Source of the DNA: Bifidobacterium jacchi
GTDB taxonomy: Bacteria; Actinomycetota; Actinomycetes; Actinomycetales; Bifidobacteriaceae
Length of the DNA: 64,000 nucleotides
Assembly (NCBI RefSeq): GCF_009078285.1
Contig: NZ_RQSP01000002.1
Coordinates: forward strand, 92,167-156,166
Reading direction: 5' to 3'
Shown: positions 10,684-19,476 of the stretch, one piece after another
Numbering within the stretch: position 1 is the stretch's first letter
Layout of the letters: the number at the start of each line of letters is the position of its first letter
Notes under the pieces: generated by a model
Database searches by the model: none
What the model was told of the DNA's origin: nothing
What the model saw: only the letters and a program-made list of their open reading frames with translations
Program-made: the position numbers and the translations under genes

Positions 10684-11808
10684 TCAGCTCTGGAAGCGCA
10701 TCGGAACGAGCAGATAGCGGTAGTCCATCGACTCGTCCGAATCCGATTCCTGCTGCCCGTTGAATTCGACCGGCTTGACCGCCGTGGTCATCTTCATGCG
10801 GATGAACGGCTCCGCGATCGCGGACAGGCCTTCGATCAGGTAGTTCGGGTTGAATGCGACGGTGATGTCGTCGCCGTCCATGTCGATGTCGAGCGTCTCC
10901 TTGGCCTGCGCCTCGTCCGCGGCACCGGCCGACAGGGTCAGCTCCTGGCCGGAGAACGTCATGCGGATCGGCGCGTTGCGTTCCGCGACCAGTGCGACGC
11001 GCTTGATCGCACCGATCAGCTTCTGACGGTCGATGACCGCCTGGATCGGGTACTCGTCGGAGAACAGGCGATCCACCGCGGGGAATTCGCCGTCGATGAG
11101 CTGCGACGTGGAGACGCGACCCGCGTTCTCAAAGCCGAGAATGGTCTGCGATTCCTCGTCGTAGTCGATGACGACGTTCTGGCGTTCGTCGACCGAGCGC
11201 GCGATGTCGCGAAGCAGCGCGCCGCCCACCAGTGTGGTGGTCTTGTTGTCGGGATTCTGCGGGGTCCAGGTGAATGTGGTGCGGGCAAGACGGAAACGGT
11301 CGGTCGAGGTCATGGTGACCTTGTCGCCGTCGAATTCGATGCGGATGCCGGTCAGCACCGGGCGGTTCGCTTCGTGGGAGACCGCGACGCCGGCCTGATT
11401 GACGGCCTGGGCGAAGGTCTGCGCATCGACTTGGCCGAGCTTCGCCGGCACGACGGGAAGATCGGGGTATTCCGCGTCGGGCATCAGCTGCAGCGTGAAC
11501 GTCGACTTGCCGGAGGTGATAGTCAGCGTCGAATCGGTGGTCGTCAAATACGCCTTCTCACTGGGCAGGCTTTTGGTGATGTCGGCGAGCAGTTTACCGA
11601 GCACCAGCACGGTTCCGGGTTCGTCGATGCCCGCTTCGATCTGATCGCGCGCGGAGAGTTCGAAGTTGAATGCCGAGAGTCGAAGGGATCCTTCCGATGC
11701 CTCCAAGCGGATGCCTGCGAGTATCGGATTGGCCGGATTGCTTTTGATGATGCGCGTCGTCCAGGCGACCGAGTCGGCGAGGGAGGCGGAATTGACTTCG
11801 ACTTTCAT
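10684..11808 (-). CDS. dnaN: DNA polymerase III sliding clamp (beta subunit)
   Basis: The 374-residue product shows the three-domain clamp layout, beginning MKVEVNSASLADSVAWTTRI and ending YRYLLVPMRF, the hydrophobic C-terminal strand near the clamp-binding pocket. It tethers the replicase and serves as a docking ring for repair factors. Length is normal for the family. It starts just outside the DnaA-box cluster, as in other actinobacteria. Confidence 0.97.
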   Translation of the reverse strand: MKVEVNSASLADSVAWTTRIIKSNPANPILAGIRLEASEGSLRLSAFNFELSARDQIEAGIDEPGTVLVLGKLLADITKSLPSEKAYLTTTDSTLTITSGKSTFTLQLMPDAEYPDLPVVPAKLGQVDAQTFAQAVNQAGVAVSHEANRPVLTGIRIEFDGDKVTMTSTDRFRLARTTFTWTPQNPDNKTTTLVGGALLRDIARSVDERQNVVIDYDEESQTILGFENAGRVSTSQLIDGEFPAVDRLFSDEYPIQAVIDRQKLIGAIKRVALVAERNAPIRMTFSGQELTLSAGAADEAQAKETLDIDMDGDDITVAFNPNYLIEGLSAIAEPFIRMKMTTAVKPVEFNGQQESDSDESMDYRYLLVPMRFQS

Positions 11809-11954
11809 GGGTCCTGCTTTCGTAGCTGTTGAGTGATGCTGTGCTGAGTTTCATTTTGCCACGTCGCATTCGCCGGAGCGAACGGATTTGGAAGGCGGCG
11901 CGTTATGACGATGATGATCTTAGAAAGTACGTAAGTAACCGTAGTAATAAGCGC

Positions 11955-12216
11955 TGTGGATATGTGGATAATGCCCGGAATCGCTTTATCCACTGGACTT
12001 TATGTGGATAACCGCCTGTGGATAGTTTCCTGAATTTCTGTGGATAACTCAGTCGGTTTTCCACAGCAAATTGCTCGTTGTTGAGTTGTCCACATTCGAC
12101 GCCGAGTAGTCCACGAGTTATACACCTTCAGAATATGGCTTATCCACGGGTTTTCCGCAGGGTTTGCCCACAATTGTGAATAAGCATGTGGATAACTTTT
12201 TTCAGGACTATCCACA
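11955..12216. other. oriC: Chromosomal origin: DnaA-box cluster between dnaN and dnaA
   Basis: At least a dozen DnaA-box-like nonamers of the TTATCCACA type lie here: perfect copies (either strand) at 11963-11971, 12003-12011, 12039-12047 and 12187-12195, and single-base variants at 11955, 11986, 12017, 12057, 12086, 12140, 12175 and 12208. The 710-bp gap contains no gene. Two copies of CGGCATATGCA occur between the boxes and dnaA, at about 12372 and 12454. Position and box density identify the main origin. Confidence 0.92.
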
Positions 12217-12518
12217 GCATCGGCGTGTCGCCGCCTCGTTGTTGTGCGCAAACTACGTTCCTGATTTACCCACAATGCGCTGATCAAGGAGCGAGGCAGC
12301 GTCGGTGCCGATCAAGCGTCACCGGTAGCCAGGCGGCGCGTGATGCGCTATGCAGGTCGTTGCAATGACTTCGGCATATGCAACACATACCGAAGATTCC
12401 TATGGAAGCGGGCATGCAAACGTACGACACCAGCTCACTGAGGATGCTGACATTCACGGCATATGCAGGCTGGTTATACTGGCTTTTGAGCGTTGGCCTT
12501 CCTTTCCGGCCTTCCGGG

Positions 12519-14177
12519 CTACTTGCCGCCCGAGGAATGCTGTTTGAGCCGCAGCGTCAGCTCCATCACGTAGTTGTAGATCTCCTGCTTCTGCTGCATC
12601 TCGCCGCTGATGCGCGCATAGGCGTGCATGACGGTCGTATGGTCGCGCCCGCCGAACACCTCGCCGATCGCGACCAGGCTCATGCTCGTCATCTCGCGCG
12701 ACAGATACATCGCCACCTGCCTGGCAAGAGAGACGTTCTTCGTGCGCCCCTTGCCCACCAGATCGTCGAACGTCAGATGGAAGTACTTCGCCACCTGGCT
12801 GATGATGTCCGTCGGCTTGATCTCGATGTCCGTCGTGAAGAAGTCCTGCAGCGTCTGCTCGGCCAGCGTCCGCGTCACCGGCTGGCTGCTCAGCGACGCG
12901 ACCGCGGTCACGCGCGTCAGCGCGCCCTCCAGCTCCCTGATGTTCTCGGTGAAGCGTTCCGCGATCAGATCAAGGACATCGTTGGGAATGTTGCTGTGGT
13001 TCATCGACGACATCATGCGAAGAATCGCGATGCGCGTCTCCAAGTCCGGCGGCTTGACGTCGACCGGAAGGCCGGACTCGAATCGCGAGATCAGACGCGC
13101 CTCGAAGCCCTTGAGGTTCTTCGGCGGCACGTCGGATGCGATGACGATGCGCTTGTTGGCCTGATACAGCGTGTTGAACGTGTGGAAGAACTGCTCGAGC
13201 GTCGCATCCTTGCCGCCAAGGAACTGGATGTCGTCGATCAGCAGCACGTCGACTTCGCGGTATCGACGGTTGAATTCGGCGATCTGCCCCTGACTCTGGT
13301 TCGGATTCTGCAGCGCCTCGATGAACTCGTTCGTGAACTCCTCGCTGGTCACGTAGCGCACCTTCAGCGTCGGGTCCTTGACCAGCGCGTAGTTGCCGAT
13401 CGCGTTGAGAAGATGCGTTTTGCCCAGACCGGAGCCGCCGTAGATACACAGCGGATTGAAGTCTCGTCCCGAGCCCTCGGCCACCGCCAGCGCCACGGTT
13501 CGGGCGAAGCGGTTGGAATCCCCGGGGACGAACGTGTCGAACGTGGCGTTCTTGTTCAGATGCGTTTCCGGATCGCGCGCGACCTGCTGCCGGTTGCCGG
13601 TGAACTGCGGCGTCGGCATCGTCGTCTGCTGCAATGGCTGAGGCTTCGGCTTCGGCGTTGCAGCGACGTTCGGTTGCGCCGATCTGCCGGTCGAATCGCT
13701 ACGCCGTTGCGATCGCTGCGGCGCCGGATTCGACGGCACCGGCGGTCGCTGCGGCATCGGCGGCATCACTGGGCGGTAGGATTCCTGCCCGAGATCGGCT
13801 ACCGTCGGCGCATTGCGTATGTCGAACTGGCTTTGCGTATAGGTCGGACGCGGCTTCGGCGCCGGCGTCGCGGCCTCGGTTTCCTGCGGCGTCGTTTCGG
13901 TGCGGGGCACGATCTTGAACGCGGGGAACATGGCGATTCCCGATGCGATGTTCAGCGCCTGCAGCAACGCGTCGTTGAGTTCGTTCTGCATCGCCTGCTG
14001 AGTCGCCATGTTGTTCACGCACAGCACGATGGTGGTGCCGAACACGGCTTCGGGGACCACGCCCTCAAGCCAGCCCTTGTCTCGGGCGGTCAACGATGAA
14101 TTGTGCTTGAGCAGGGCGAGGGCATCGCCCCAGATGCGGGTCGCCTGCGCGGTCGGGTCATGTGACATGTCAGCCAT
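12519..14177 (-). CDS. dnaA: Chromosomal replication initiator DnaA
   Basis: DnaA binds the TTATCCACA boxes and opens the origin. The 552-residue protein has domain I (about 1-90), a long Pro/Gln/Arg-rich linker (about 95-215), the AAA+ domain with Walker [17 protein letters not shown] (about 245-260) and Walker [17 protein letters not shown], and domain IV with the box-binding signature [15 protein letters not shown] (about 505-520). The ATG at 14177 follows GAGGAGGG; ATG 14168 is an alternative. It is divergent from rpmH. Confidence 0.98.
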   Translation of the reverse strand: MADMSHDPTAQATRIWGDALALLKHNSSLTARDKGWLEGVVPEAVFGTTIVLCVNNMATQQAMQNELNDALLQALNIASGIAMFPAFKIVPRTETTPQETEAATPAPKPRPTYTQSQFDIRNAPTVADLGQESYRPVMPPMPQRPPVPSNPAPQRSQRRSDSTGRSAQPNVAATPKPKPQPLQQTTMPTPQFTGNRQQVARDPETHLNKNATFDTFVPGDSNRFARTVALAVAEGSGRDFNPLCIYGGSGLGKTHLLNAIGNYALVKDPTLKVRYVTSEEFTNEFIEALQNPNQSQGQIAEFNRRYREVDVLLIDDIQFLGGKDATLEQFFHTFNTLYQANKRIVIASDVPPKNLKGFEARLISRFESGLPVDVKPPDLETRIAILRMMSSMNHSNIPNDVLDLIAERFTENIRELEGALTRVTAVASLSSQPVTRTLAEQTLQDFFTTDIEIKPTDIISQVAKYFHLTFDDLVGKGRTKNVSLARQVAMYLSREMTSMSLVAIGEVFGGRDHTTVMHAYARISGEMQQKQEIYNYVMELTLRLKQHSSGGK

Positions 14178-14243
14178 CGGCCCTCCTCACAGTCACTACG
14201 TCTAAAAAGTACAACAGCTAATATTTACTCCGTTTTCGAGAAG

Positions 14244-14308
14244 TTATCCACAGGCTTGCGTGTTGCAATTGCTGAAATGTGAATAACATCGGTGTAATTT
14301 GTGGATAA
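14244..14308. promoter_or_regulatory. DnaA boxes in the dnaA-rpmH gap
   Basis: Three boxes: TTATCCACA at 14244-14252, TGTGAATAA at 14279-14287 and TGTGGATAA at 14300-14308. They lie directly upstream of dnaA, suiting autoregulation or a second part of the origin. Confidence 0.8.
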
Positions 14309-14399
14309 CTTTCCCATTGTTTTCGGCACTATTGCAACGATTTTCGCATGTTTTCGCAGGGTTTTCGCATGTCCGGCATATGGAAACTCGGTCCGCGTG

Positions 14400-14429
14400 T
14401 TGACTTGTGGGTAGGGGTGAGAGTATTTT
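14400..14429 (+). promoter_or_regulatory. Probable rpmH operon promoter
   Basis: A -35-like TTGACT (14400-14405) and a -10-like TATTTT (14424-14429) are 18 bp apart on the plus strand, about 65 bases before rpmH. Confidence 0.5.
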
Positions 14430-14492
14430 GGTATAGCTTATGACTCATGAGGAGCCATGCGTCCGCATGGCTGAAAACCGGGAGCGTTACCT

Positions 14493-14627
14493 ATGAAGAG
14501 GACATTCCAGCCGAACAACCGCCGTCGTCACATGAAGCATGGCTTCCGCCTGCGCATGCGCACTCGTTCCGGCCGTGCGACCATCAACCGTCGCCGCGCC
14601 AAGGGCCGCAAGGTTCTGTCCGCCTGA
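14493..14627 (+). CDS. rpmH: 50S ribosomal protein L34
   Basis: A 44-residue basic protein, [20 protein letters not shown] onward to KGRKVLSA, which matches L34 over its full length. L34 sits in the large ribosomal subunit. A GGGAGCG ribosome-binding site precedes the ATG. It heads the rightward rnpA-yidD-yidC series, the normal arrangement beside dnaA, and is only 17 bp from rnpA. Confidence 0.98.
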   Translation: MKRTFQPNNRRRHMKHGFRLRMRTRSGRATINRRRAKGRKVLSA

Positions 14628-14644
14628 TTCAATCGGCGAAAGAC

Positions 14645-15046
14645 GTGAAACGGCTCACTAGTCACCGTGATTTCGTCACAGTGCTTAAACGTCGCCATAA
14701 GGTGAGTGCCAATGACATCGTCGTGCACTATTTGGTGCGCGACGATGCTTTGGTATCAGGGCGGTCTTCCTCATCCTTTCAGCCTGAGGATCGCCGTCTT
14801 GGACTGGCCGTATCCAAGTCGGTCGGCAAGGCAGTCACCAGAAACGCCGTGAAGCGCCGTTTCCGTGTCATCGCAAGGCAATATGAGGCGCAGCTTCCGC
14901 TTGGATGCGATATCGTGCTCCGAGCGAAGCCCAGTGCCGCCATTGCGGATTTTCAATCATTGGATCGTCAAGTCGATCACCTCTTTCGCTCGGTGAACCG
15001 TAAGGTCAGCAAAGCGTTAGAGGACGGCAAGTCCACCGAGGCGTAA
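14645..15046 (+). CDS. rnpA: Ribonuclease P protein component
   Basis: The 133-residue protein from GTG 14645 begins [20 protein letters not shown], the standard RnpA opening, and contains the RNR signature region [22 protein letters not shown] (the basic RNA-binding helix, split here at about residues 63-84). It binds RNase P RNA and aids 5' maturation of tRNA. The frame is open further upstream across rpmH, but the family start and the gap after the rpmH stop support the GTG. Confidence 0.93.
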   Translation: MKRLTSHRDFVTVLKRRHKVSANDIVVHYLVRDDALVSGRSSSSFQPEDRRLGLAVSKSVGKAVTRNAVKRRFRVIARQYEAQLPLGCDIVLRAKPSAAIADFQSLDRQVDHLFRSVNRKVSKALEDGKSTEA

Positions 15047-15050
15047 TTCC

Positions 15051-15377
15051 ATGGCGATCATGATGGTTCGCAACGGGATGATTCGAGCCATACGCTGGTA
15101 TCAGCGAACCATCTCTGCGAACAACCCGCCATGTTGCCGCTATTATCCAACCTGTTCACGATATGCAATCGAGGCCCTGCAGCGGTATGGGGCATTTCGA
15201 GGTGGGCTTCTGGCCCTCCTTCGGCTGTTGCGCTGTCGGCCCTGGAGTAGAGGCGGCATCGACGATGTGCCGCAGCGTTTCTCATTGTTTTATCGTTTTT
15301 CCTGGTCGAAGGCCCACGAGGAACCTCGGCTGACACCACTGGCCGTAGATGAAGGAGATGGCCCAAGCGATGTATAA
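15051..15377 (+). CDS. yidD: Membrane protein insertion efficiency factor YidD
   Basis: The 108-residue product carries the YidD signature [33 protein letters not shown] (three conserved Cys, about residues 15-47), plus the [16 protein letters not shown] end motif. YidD is a peripheral membrane protein that helps YidC/Sec insertion. The start could be ATG 15051 or the later ATG 15063 (MVRNGM). The 3' end overlaps yidC, suggesting coupled translation. The C-terminal tail of about 30 residues is longer than in many homologues. Confidence 0.93.
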   Translation: MAIMMVRNGMIRAIRWYQRTISANNPPCCRYYPTCSRYAIEALQRYGAFRGGLLALLRLLRCRPWSRGGIDDVPQRFSLFYRFSWSKAHEEPRLTPLAVDEGDGPSDV

Positions 15378-16389
15378 CTCTGATAACTTCCTGCTTGACA
15401 GCGGCTTCTGGGGGTGGCTCTATAAGCTGCTCACCCCGGTCGAATGGCTGATGACGCAGATCATGGCGCTGTTCCACCGTCTTCTGACGCTGCTTGGCAT
15501 GTCGCCCATCGGTCTGTCGTGGGTGCTGTCGATCATCTTCCTGGTGCTTGTGGTGCACGCCTGCATTCTGCCGATCTATATCCGGCAGATGAAGTCGATG
15601 CGCAAGATGCAGGCGCTACAGCCCAAGATGCAGCACATCCAGAACAAGTACAAGGGCAAGAAGGATCAGGCCAGCAAAGAGGCTTTGAGCCGTGAGATGA
15701 TGAAGCTGTATCAGGACAATCACGCGAATCCCGCCGGTTCGTGTCTGCCAATGCTGATTCAGGGTCCTGTGTTCATGTGCATGTTCTATGTGCTTTCGGC
15801 CATTCCGTATATCGCTCGCGGCAAGCGCGCCGCGCTTGGTGCGTTTGATGTAGAAACCGCCAAGCAGTTCGCCCAGACCAAGGTGTTTGGCATCGTCTCC
15901 GTCACTGATACGTTCGGTACGGCACAGGTCGGCGGACAGGTCGTCATCGGTGTCTTCGTGATTCTCATGTGCGCCTGCATGTGGTTCATGCAGTTCAACA
16001 ACATGCGTAAGAACATGCCCAAGGCCTCCATGCAGGGTTCTGCATACACCATGCAGAAGGTGATGACTTGGGGTATGCCGCTCATGTACGTGTTCTCCGG
16101 CGCGATCATGCCGTTCGCCGTGCTGGTGTACTGGCTGACCAACAATGTGTGTAACCTGCTGCGCTCCATGTGGCAGGTGTACGCGTTCCCGACGCCTGGT
16201 TCTCCCGCCGCCGAGGAGAAGAAGGAACGTGACCATCGCCATGAGAACGAGCGTCGAGCCAAGGCTGGTCTTCCCTCTCTCGAAGAGGAGAAACTTCAGA
16301 AGGCGCGCGAGGATGCGGAGCGCAAGAGCTCCGAGGGCTATCAGCGTTCGCAGCCTCAACGGAAAAACCGGCGTTCCCCTAGGAAGTAG
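15370..16389 (+). CDS. yidC: Membrane protein insertase YidC/OxaA
   Basis: The 339-residue product has five or so membrane segments (about 30-60, 85-105, 140-165, 190-215 and 245-275) and the cytoplasmic coiled region [20 protein letters not shown], followed by the conserved [13 protein letters not shown]. The C terminus is a highly charged tail (about 280-339) that resembles the ribosome-contacting tails of Gram-positive YidC proteins. No lipobox is seen. In-frame ATGs lie at 15349, 15358 and 15370; the AAGGAG at 15352-15357 best serves the last, although its spacing (12 bases) is long. Confidence 0.93.
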   Translation: MYNSDNFLLDSGFWGWLYKLLTPVEWLMTQIMALFHRLLTLLGMSPIGLSWVLSIIFLVLVVHACILPIYIRQMKSMRKMQALQPKMQHIQNKYKGKKDQASKEALSREMMKLYQDNHANPAGSCLPMLIQGPVFMCMFYVLSAIPYIARGKRAALGAFDVETAKQFAQTKVFGIVSVTDTFGTAQVGGQVVIGVFVILMCACMWFMQFNNMRKNMPKASMQGSAYTMQKVMTWGMPLMYVFSGAIMPFAVLVYWLTNNVCNLLRSMWQVYAFPTPGSPAAEEKKERDHRHENERRAKAGLPSLEEEKLQKAREDAERKSSEGYQRSQPQRKNRRSPRK

Positions 16390-16396
16390 TCGTTCT

Positions 16397-16438
16397 GCCT
16401 GCGGACATGTGTTGTGCGTGTCCGCAGGCTCTTGTTTT
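16397..16438 (+). terminator. Rho-independent terminator after yidC
   Basis: Stem CCTGCGGACA (16398-16407) with TGTCCGCAGG (16419-16428), followed by CTCTTGTTTT. It separates yidC from jag. Confidence 0.8.
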
Positions 16439-16477
16439 AGACTTGTATCAAATCTCGCGTGATAAGGAGTAGTTGAC

Positions 16478-17038
16478 ATGGCGCAGGATGAAGACAAGAC
16501 GATCGATCAGCTCAACGAGGAAGCTGACATTGCTGCCGATTACCTGGAGGGCTTGCTTGACATCGCCGACTACGATGGTGACATCGAGATGGGGGTGCGC
16601 AACAATCGTGCAATGGTGCAGATCGTCGCCGATGATGATACCGACATCAAACATCTGATCGGCCGCAATGGCGAAGTCGTTGACGCTCTCCAGCAGTTGA
16701 CTCGCCTTGCTGTTCAGCAGAAGACCGGCGAGCGATCGCATCTTATTGTTGACGTTGATGGCTTCCTCAAGCGCAAACGCCAGCAATTGCGTGATATCGC
16801 GCTTGATGCTGTCGATGAGGTCAAGGAGACTGGCGAGCCTGTCGATCTCAAACCCATGAACTCGTTCGAGCGTAAGGTCGTTCACGATGTCGTGCGCGAG
16901 GAGGGCTTCAAGTCGCGCTCTCATGGTGAGGAGCCCAAGCGCTACGTCACTGTGTATATGCGCAATGTTGATGATGCCGCCGATGCTGATGATTCGGATG
17001 ATCTTGGTGGCTTTGTTGAAGGGGATATTGAGTCGTGA
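16478..17038 (+). CDS. jag: KH/R3H RNA-binding protein Jag (KhpB)
   Basis: A 186-residue protein with an acidic N terminus, a KH-like domain around [20 protein letters not shown] (about 61-80) and an R3H domain around [20 protein letters not shown] (about 127-146). The Jag_N domain found in firmicute homologues is missing, as is usual in actinobacteria. KhpB-type proteins bind many RNAs and influence cell elongation and division. The start ATG follows AAGGAG. Its stop overlaps the rsmG GTG start, so the two are coupled. Confidence 0.93.
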   Translation: MAQDEDKTIDQLNEEADIAADYLEGLLDIADYDGDIEMGVRNNRAMVQIVADDDTDIKHLIGRNGEVVDALQQLTRLAVQQKTGERSHLIVDVDGFLKRKRQQLRDIALDAVDEVKETGEPVDLKPMNSFERKVVHDVVREEGFKSRSHGEEPKRYVTVYMRNVDDAADADDSDDLGGFVEGDIES

Positions 17039-17730
17039 TTGATGATGTTTCACGTGAAACACCTCAAGATGAGCTTGAGGGGTCTCACGTTGTACGTGAT
17101 GTGCTTGGCGATGCCTTTGATAAGCTCAATGTGTTTCACGTGAAACTTCGTAACGAGGGTGAACCTCGTGGCCTAATCGGTCCTCGCGATGTTTCCATTA
17201 TCTGGGAACGTCACATTCTCAATTCTGCCGCCGTGGTTCCTTTTATCGTTGAGGCGACGAAAGGGCAGCGTTTCAAGACGGTTGCCGATGTTGGTAGCGG
17301 TGGTGGATTCCCCGGATTGGTTGCTGCCGCATGTCTTCCTGATCATCACTTTACGTTGATCGAGCCGATGGAACGGCGAGTGGAATGGCTCGACGAATGT
17401 GTTCATGAGATGGAGCTCGACAACGTGGAGATTGTGCGCGCTCGGTCCGAGGAAGTGATTGCTCGGCTGCGCAAAAACCGTGATCTTCATCCTTACGCTG
17501 TAGTGACGTGTCGTGCGGTTGCGCCGTTGACCAAACTCAGTGGATGGACGTTGCCGTTGTTGAAGCCCAATGGTCGTCTAGTTGCTTTAAAAGGACGTTC
17601 CGCACAGGCGGAGATCGACAAGGCTGCGAAAGAGATCGCCAAGCGTGGGGGAGTCAATCCTCGTGTTGTTGAAGCTGCTGTCGGCGAAGGACTTGAACCT
17701 ACGCACGTTGTGTTGATTGATAAACGTTGA
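17035..17730 (+). CDS. rsmG: 16S rRNA (guanine527-N7)-methyltransferase
   Basis: RsmG methylates G527 of 16S rRNA; its loss gives low-level streptomycin resistance in other bacteria. The 231-residue product has the SAM-binding motif [13 protein letters not shown] (about 82-94) and the conserved [11 protein letters not shown]. The GTG at 17035 overlaps the jag stop (GTGA). The first 35 codons contain one perfect and one near-perfect parS site; the first is read as VSRET. Confidence 0.95.
   Translation: MIDDVSRETPQDELEGSHVVRDVLGDAFDKLNVFHVKLRNEGEPRGLIGPRDVSIIWERHILNSAAVVPFIVEATKGQRFKTVADVGSGGGFPGLVAAACLPDHHFTLIEPMERRVEWLDECVHEMELDNVEIVRARSEEVIARLRKNRDLHPYAVVTCRAVAPLTKLSGWTLPLLKPNGRLVALKGRSAQAEIDKAAKEIAKRGGVNPRVVEAAVGEGLEPTHVVLIDKR
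17046..17147. other. parS: Two parS sites inside rsmG
   Basis: TGTTTCACGTGAAACA at 17046-17061 matches the bacterial parS consensus perfectly; TGTTTCACGTGAAACT at 17132-17147 differs at the last base. ParB loads at such sites. Confidence 0.92.
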
Positions 17731-17794
17731 TCGATTGCTCTAAGATCAGTCGGTATATTGTTGTTGTTATCGTCTGCTTTTGCTGACATATCCG

Positions 17795-18005
17795 CTAGTG
17801 TTCTCCGTCAGCACTTCGTTGATCATATTGTTGGCTCCCCTTGTCAGGACGTTGCCGTTATGCAAACAGCAGAGCTGTTTGTAGGCAACGTGCGAGCCGA
17901 CCGGCGAGCAGGCTTGCTGCGCGCGCAGCGCGTCCGTGATTGGCCCGGCTAAGTGGGACTGAGGTGTAATGAATCCGTCAACATATTTCTGATGTGGGAT
18001 GCTAG
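17795..18005 (+). mobile_element. MITE-like element, long form
   Basis: Begins CTAGTGTTCTCCGTCAGCAC at 17795 and ends GATGTGGGATGCTAG at 18005. The interior matches the element at 1794-2013, including the ACGTTGCC/GGCAACGT hairpin. It shares its right-hand CTAG with the next element. Confidence 0.7.
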
Positions 18006-18124
18006 TGTGCCGCGTCAGAAGTTCTTTGATCATATTCTTGGCTCCCCTTGTAAGGGGAGCTGGCACGCGAAGCGGGACTGAGGGGTAGTGAATTCGTCAA
18101 TGAATTTCTGACGCAGGATGCTAG
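18002..18124 (+). mobile_element. MITE-like element, short form, in tandem
   Basis: A 123-bp copy from CTAG (18002) to CTAG (18121-18124). Ends are CTAGTGTGCCGCGTCAGAAG and its inverse TTTCTGACGCAGGATGCTAG. It lacks the internal hairpin of the long form. Confidence 0.75.
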
Positions 18125-18196
18125 TTCATCATTCCATGATTGAGTATCTGATATTTGTGCGCGGTTTGATGATTGTACGACTGACATTTATTGATT

Positions 18197-18455
18197 TGTG
18201 GATATCTGAATCATACAAGATGTTTCCTCTATGTTGTTCTGTTACATCGTATTGAGTTATCCACATTTTTGCCCCTCTTGCACAGCTTTCCACAATCTGT
18301 TTGGTCGGAAACCTGTAATCGTTGAAAAGTCTTGAAACGATTGAGTTTTCGAGCCCTTTATCAGTCGTTTTACGTCTTTTGTTGACATACGCTATCCACA
18401 GTTAATCACACCATTGTGGATAACTGTGTGCGCAACTCTCATGTCCATATCCACG
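18197..18455. promoter_or_regulatory. DnaA-box cluster upstream of parA
   Basis: DnaA-box-like words at 18197 (TGTGGATAT), 18257 (TTATCCACA), 18392 (CTATCCACA), 18415 (TGTGGATAA) and 18447 (ATATCCACG approximately) lie in an AT-rich non-coding stretch. A TTGACA at 18382 could be a -35 box, but no good -10 follows. Confidence 0.75.
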
Positions 18456-18488
18456 ATGAAACTGGACATATTGTATAAAGGAGGAACC

Positions 18489-19475
18489 GTGACAGATTCC
18501 GGCACTCAGCGTTCGACAAAAGACACTTTCGTCGAATCCGCCGCACAAACCATCAAACGTATTTTCGGCTCATCCGATTCGCCACTCGGTGCTGAGATAG
18601 CGGAAGCAACTTCTCGGTTGAATAAAATCGATCATGCTGTTTACCCGAAACCTTCCGACACTCGTCTCATCGCTGTGGCAAATCAGAAGGGTGGTGTTGG
18701 TAAGACCACTACTACTGTCAATATTGCTGCTGCTTTGGCTCTTGCCGGTCTCCATGTTCTTGTCATTGACATGGATCCTCAGGGTAATGCATCAACTGCT
18801 CTTGGTATCAAACATAATTCAGGAGAACCTTCTGTTTACGATGTACTAGAAGGCCGACTTAGCATTGACGACGTCAAACAGGTCTGTCCTGATTTCGATC
18901 ACCTTGAAGTAGTTCCCGCTTCAATTGACCTGAGCGGTGCCGAACTCGAACTTGCTGATGAACCTAATCGTAGCGAGCTTCTTCATAACGCTGTTATCAG
19001 TTTCCTTGAACAGCATCAGGGTGATTATGATTATGTGCTTATTGATTGTCCTCCTAGCCTTGGCTTGTTGGTCATCAATTCCATGTGTGCTGTCAATGAA
19101 GTGCTGATTCCTATTCAGGCTGAATACTATGCGCTTGAAGGTCTAGGCCAACTCATTAATACGATTGGTTTGGTCCAGAATCACTATAATTCTGATCTTC
19201 TTGTTTCAACCATGTTGGTTACGATGTTCGATAAACGAACGCTGCTAAGTAAGGAAGTCTATACTGAAGTCAAGGAACATTATCCTGATATTGTTCTTGA
19301 CACGACAATTCCGCGTACTGTGAAGATTGCTGAAGCTCCCAGCTTCGGACAGACTGTTATTGCCTATGACGGTCACGGTATGGGTGCTATTGCGTATCGA
19401 GAGGCGGCTCTTGAAATTGCGCGTCGCTCGGAACAGGTCATCAAGGAACTTGCAACGAAGCGAGGGGAGAACTGA
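18489..19475 (+). CDS. parA: Chromosome partitioning ATPase ParA (Soj)
   Basis: A 328-residue Walker-type ATPase that drives origin segregation with ParB. The deviant Walker A motif KGGVGKTTTTVN is at 67-78 and the switch region VLVIDMDPQGNAS follows; DYVLIDCPPSLGLL is the Walker B region. The GTG at 18489 has a very strong AAAGGAGG site, so I reject the upstream ATG at 18414 that lies in the DnaA-box region. About 58 residues precede the ATPase core, a longer N terminus than in minimal Soj proteins. It ends 1 bp before the parB start. Confidence 0.95.
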   Translation: MTDSGTQRSTKDTFVESAAQTIKRIFGSSDSPLGAEIAEATSRLNKIDHAVYPKPSDTRLIAVANQKGGVGKTTTTVNIAAALALAGLHVLVIDMDPQGNASTALGIKHNSGEPSVYDVLEGRLSIDDVKQVCPDFDHLEVVPASIDLSGAELELADEPNRSELLHNAVISFLEQHQGDYDYVLIDCPPSLGLLVINSMCAVNEVLIPIQAEYYALEGLGQLINTIGLVQNHYNSDLLVSTMLVTMFDKRTLLSKEVYTEVKEHYPDIVLDTTIPRTVKIAEAPSFGQTVIAYDGHGMGAIAYREAALEIARRSEQVIKELATKRGEN

Positions 19476-19476
19476 C

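Noticed and set aside
18414..18488. Upstream ATG extension of parA
   Set aside because: The extension lies in the DnaA-box region, and the GTG at 18489 has a strong ribosome-binding site.
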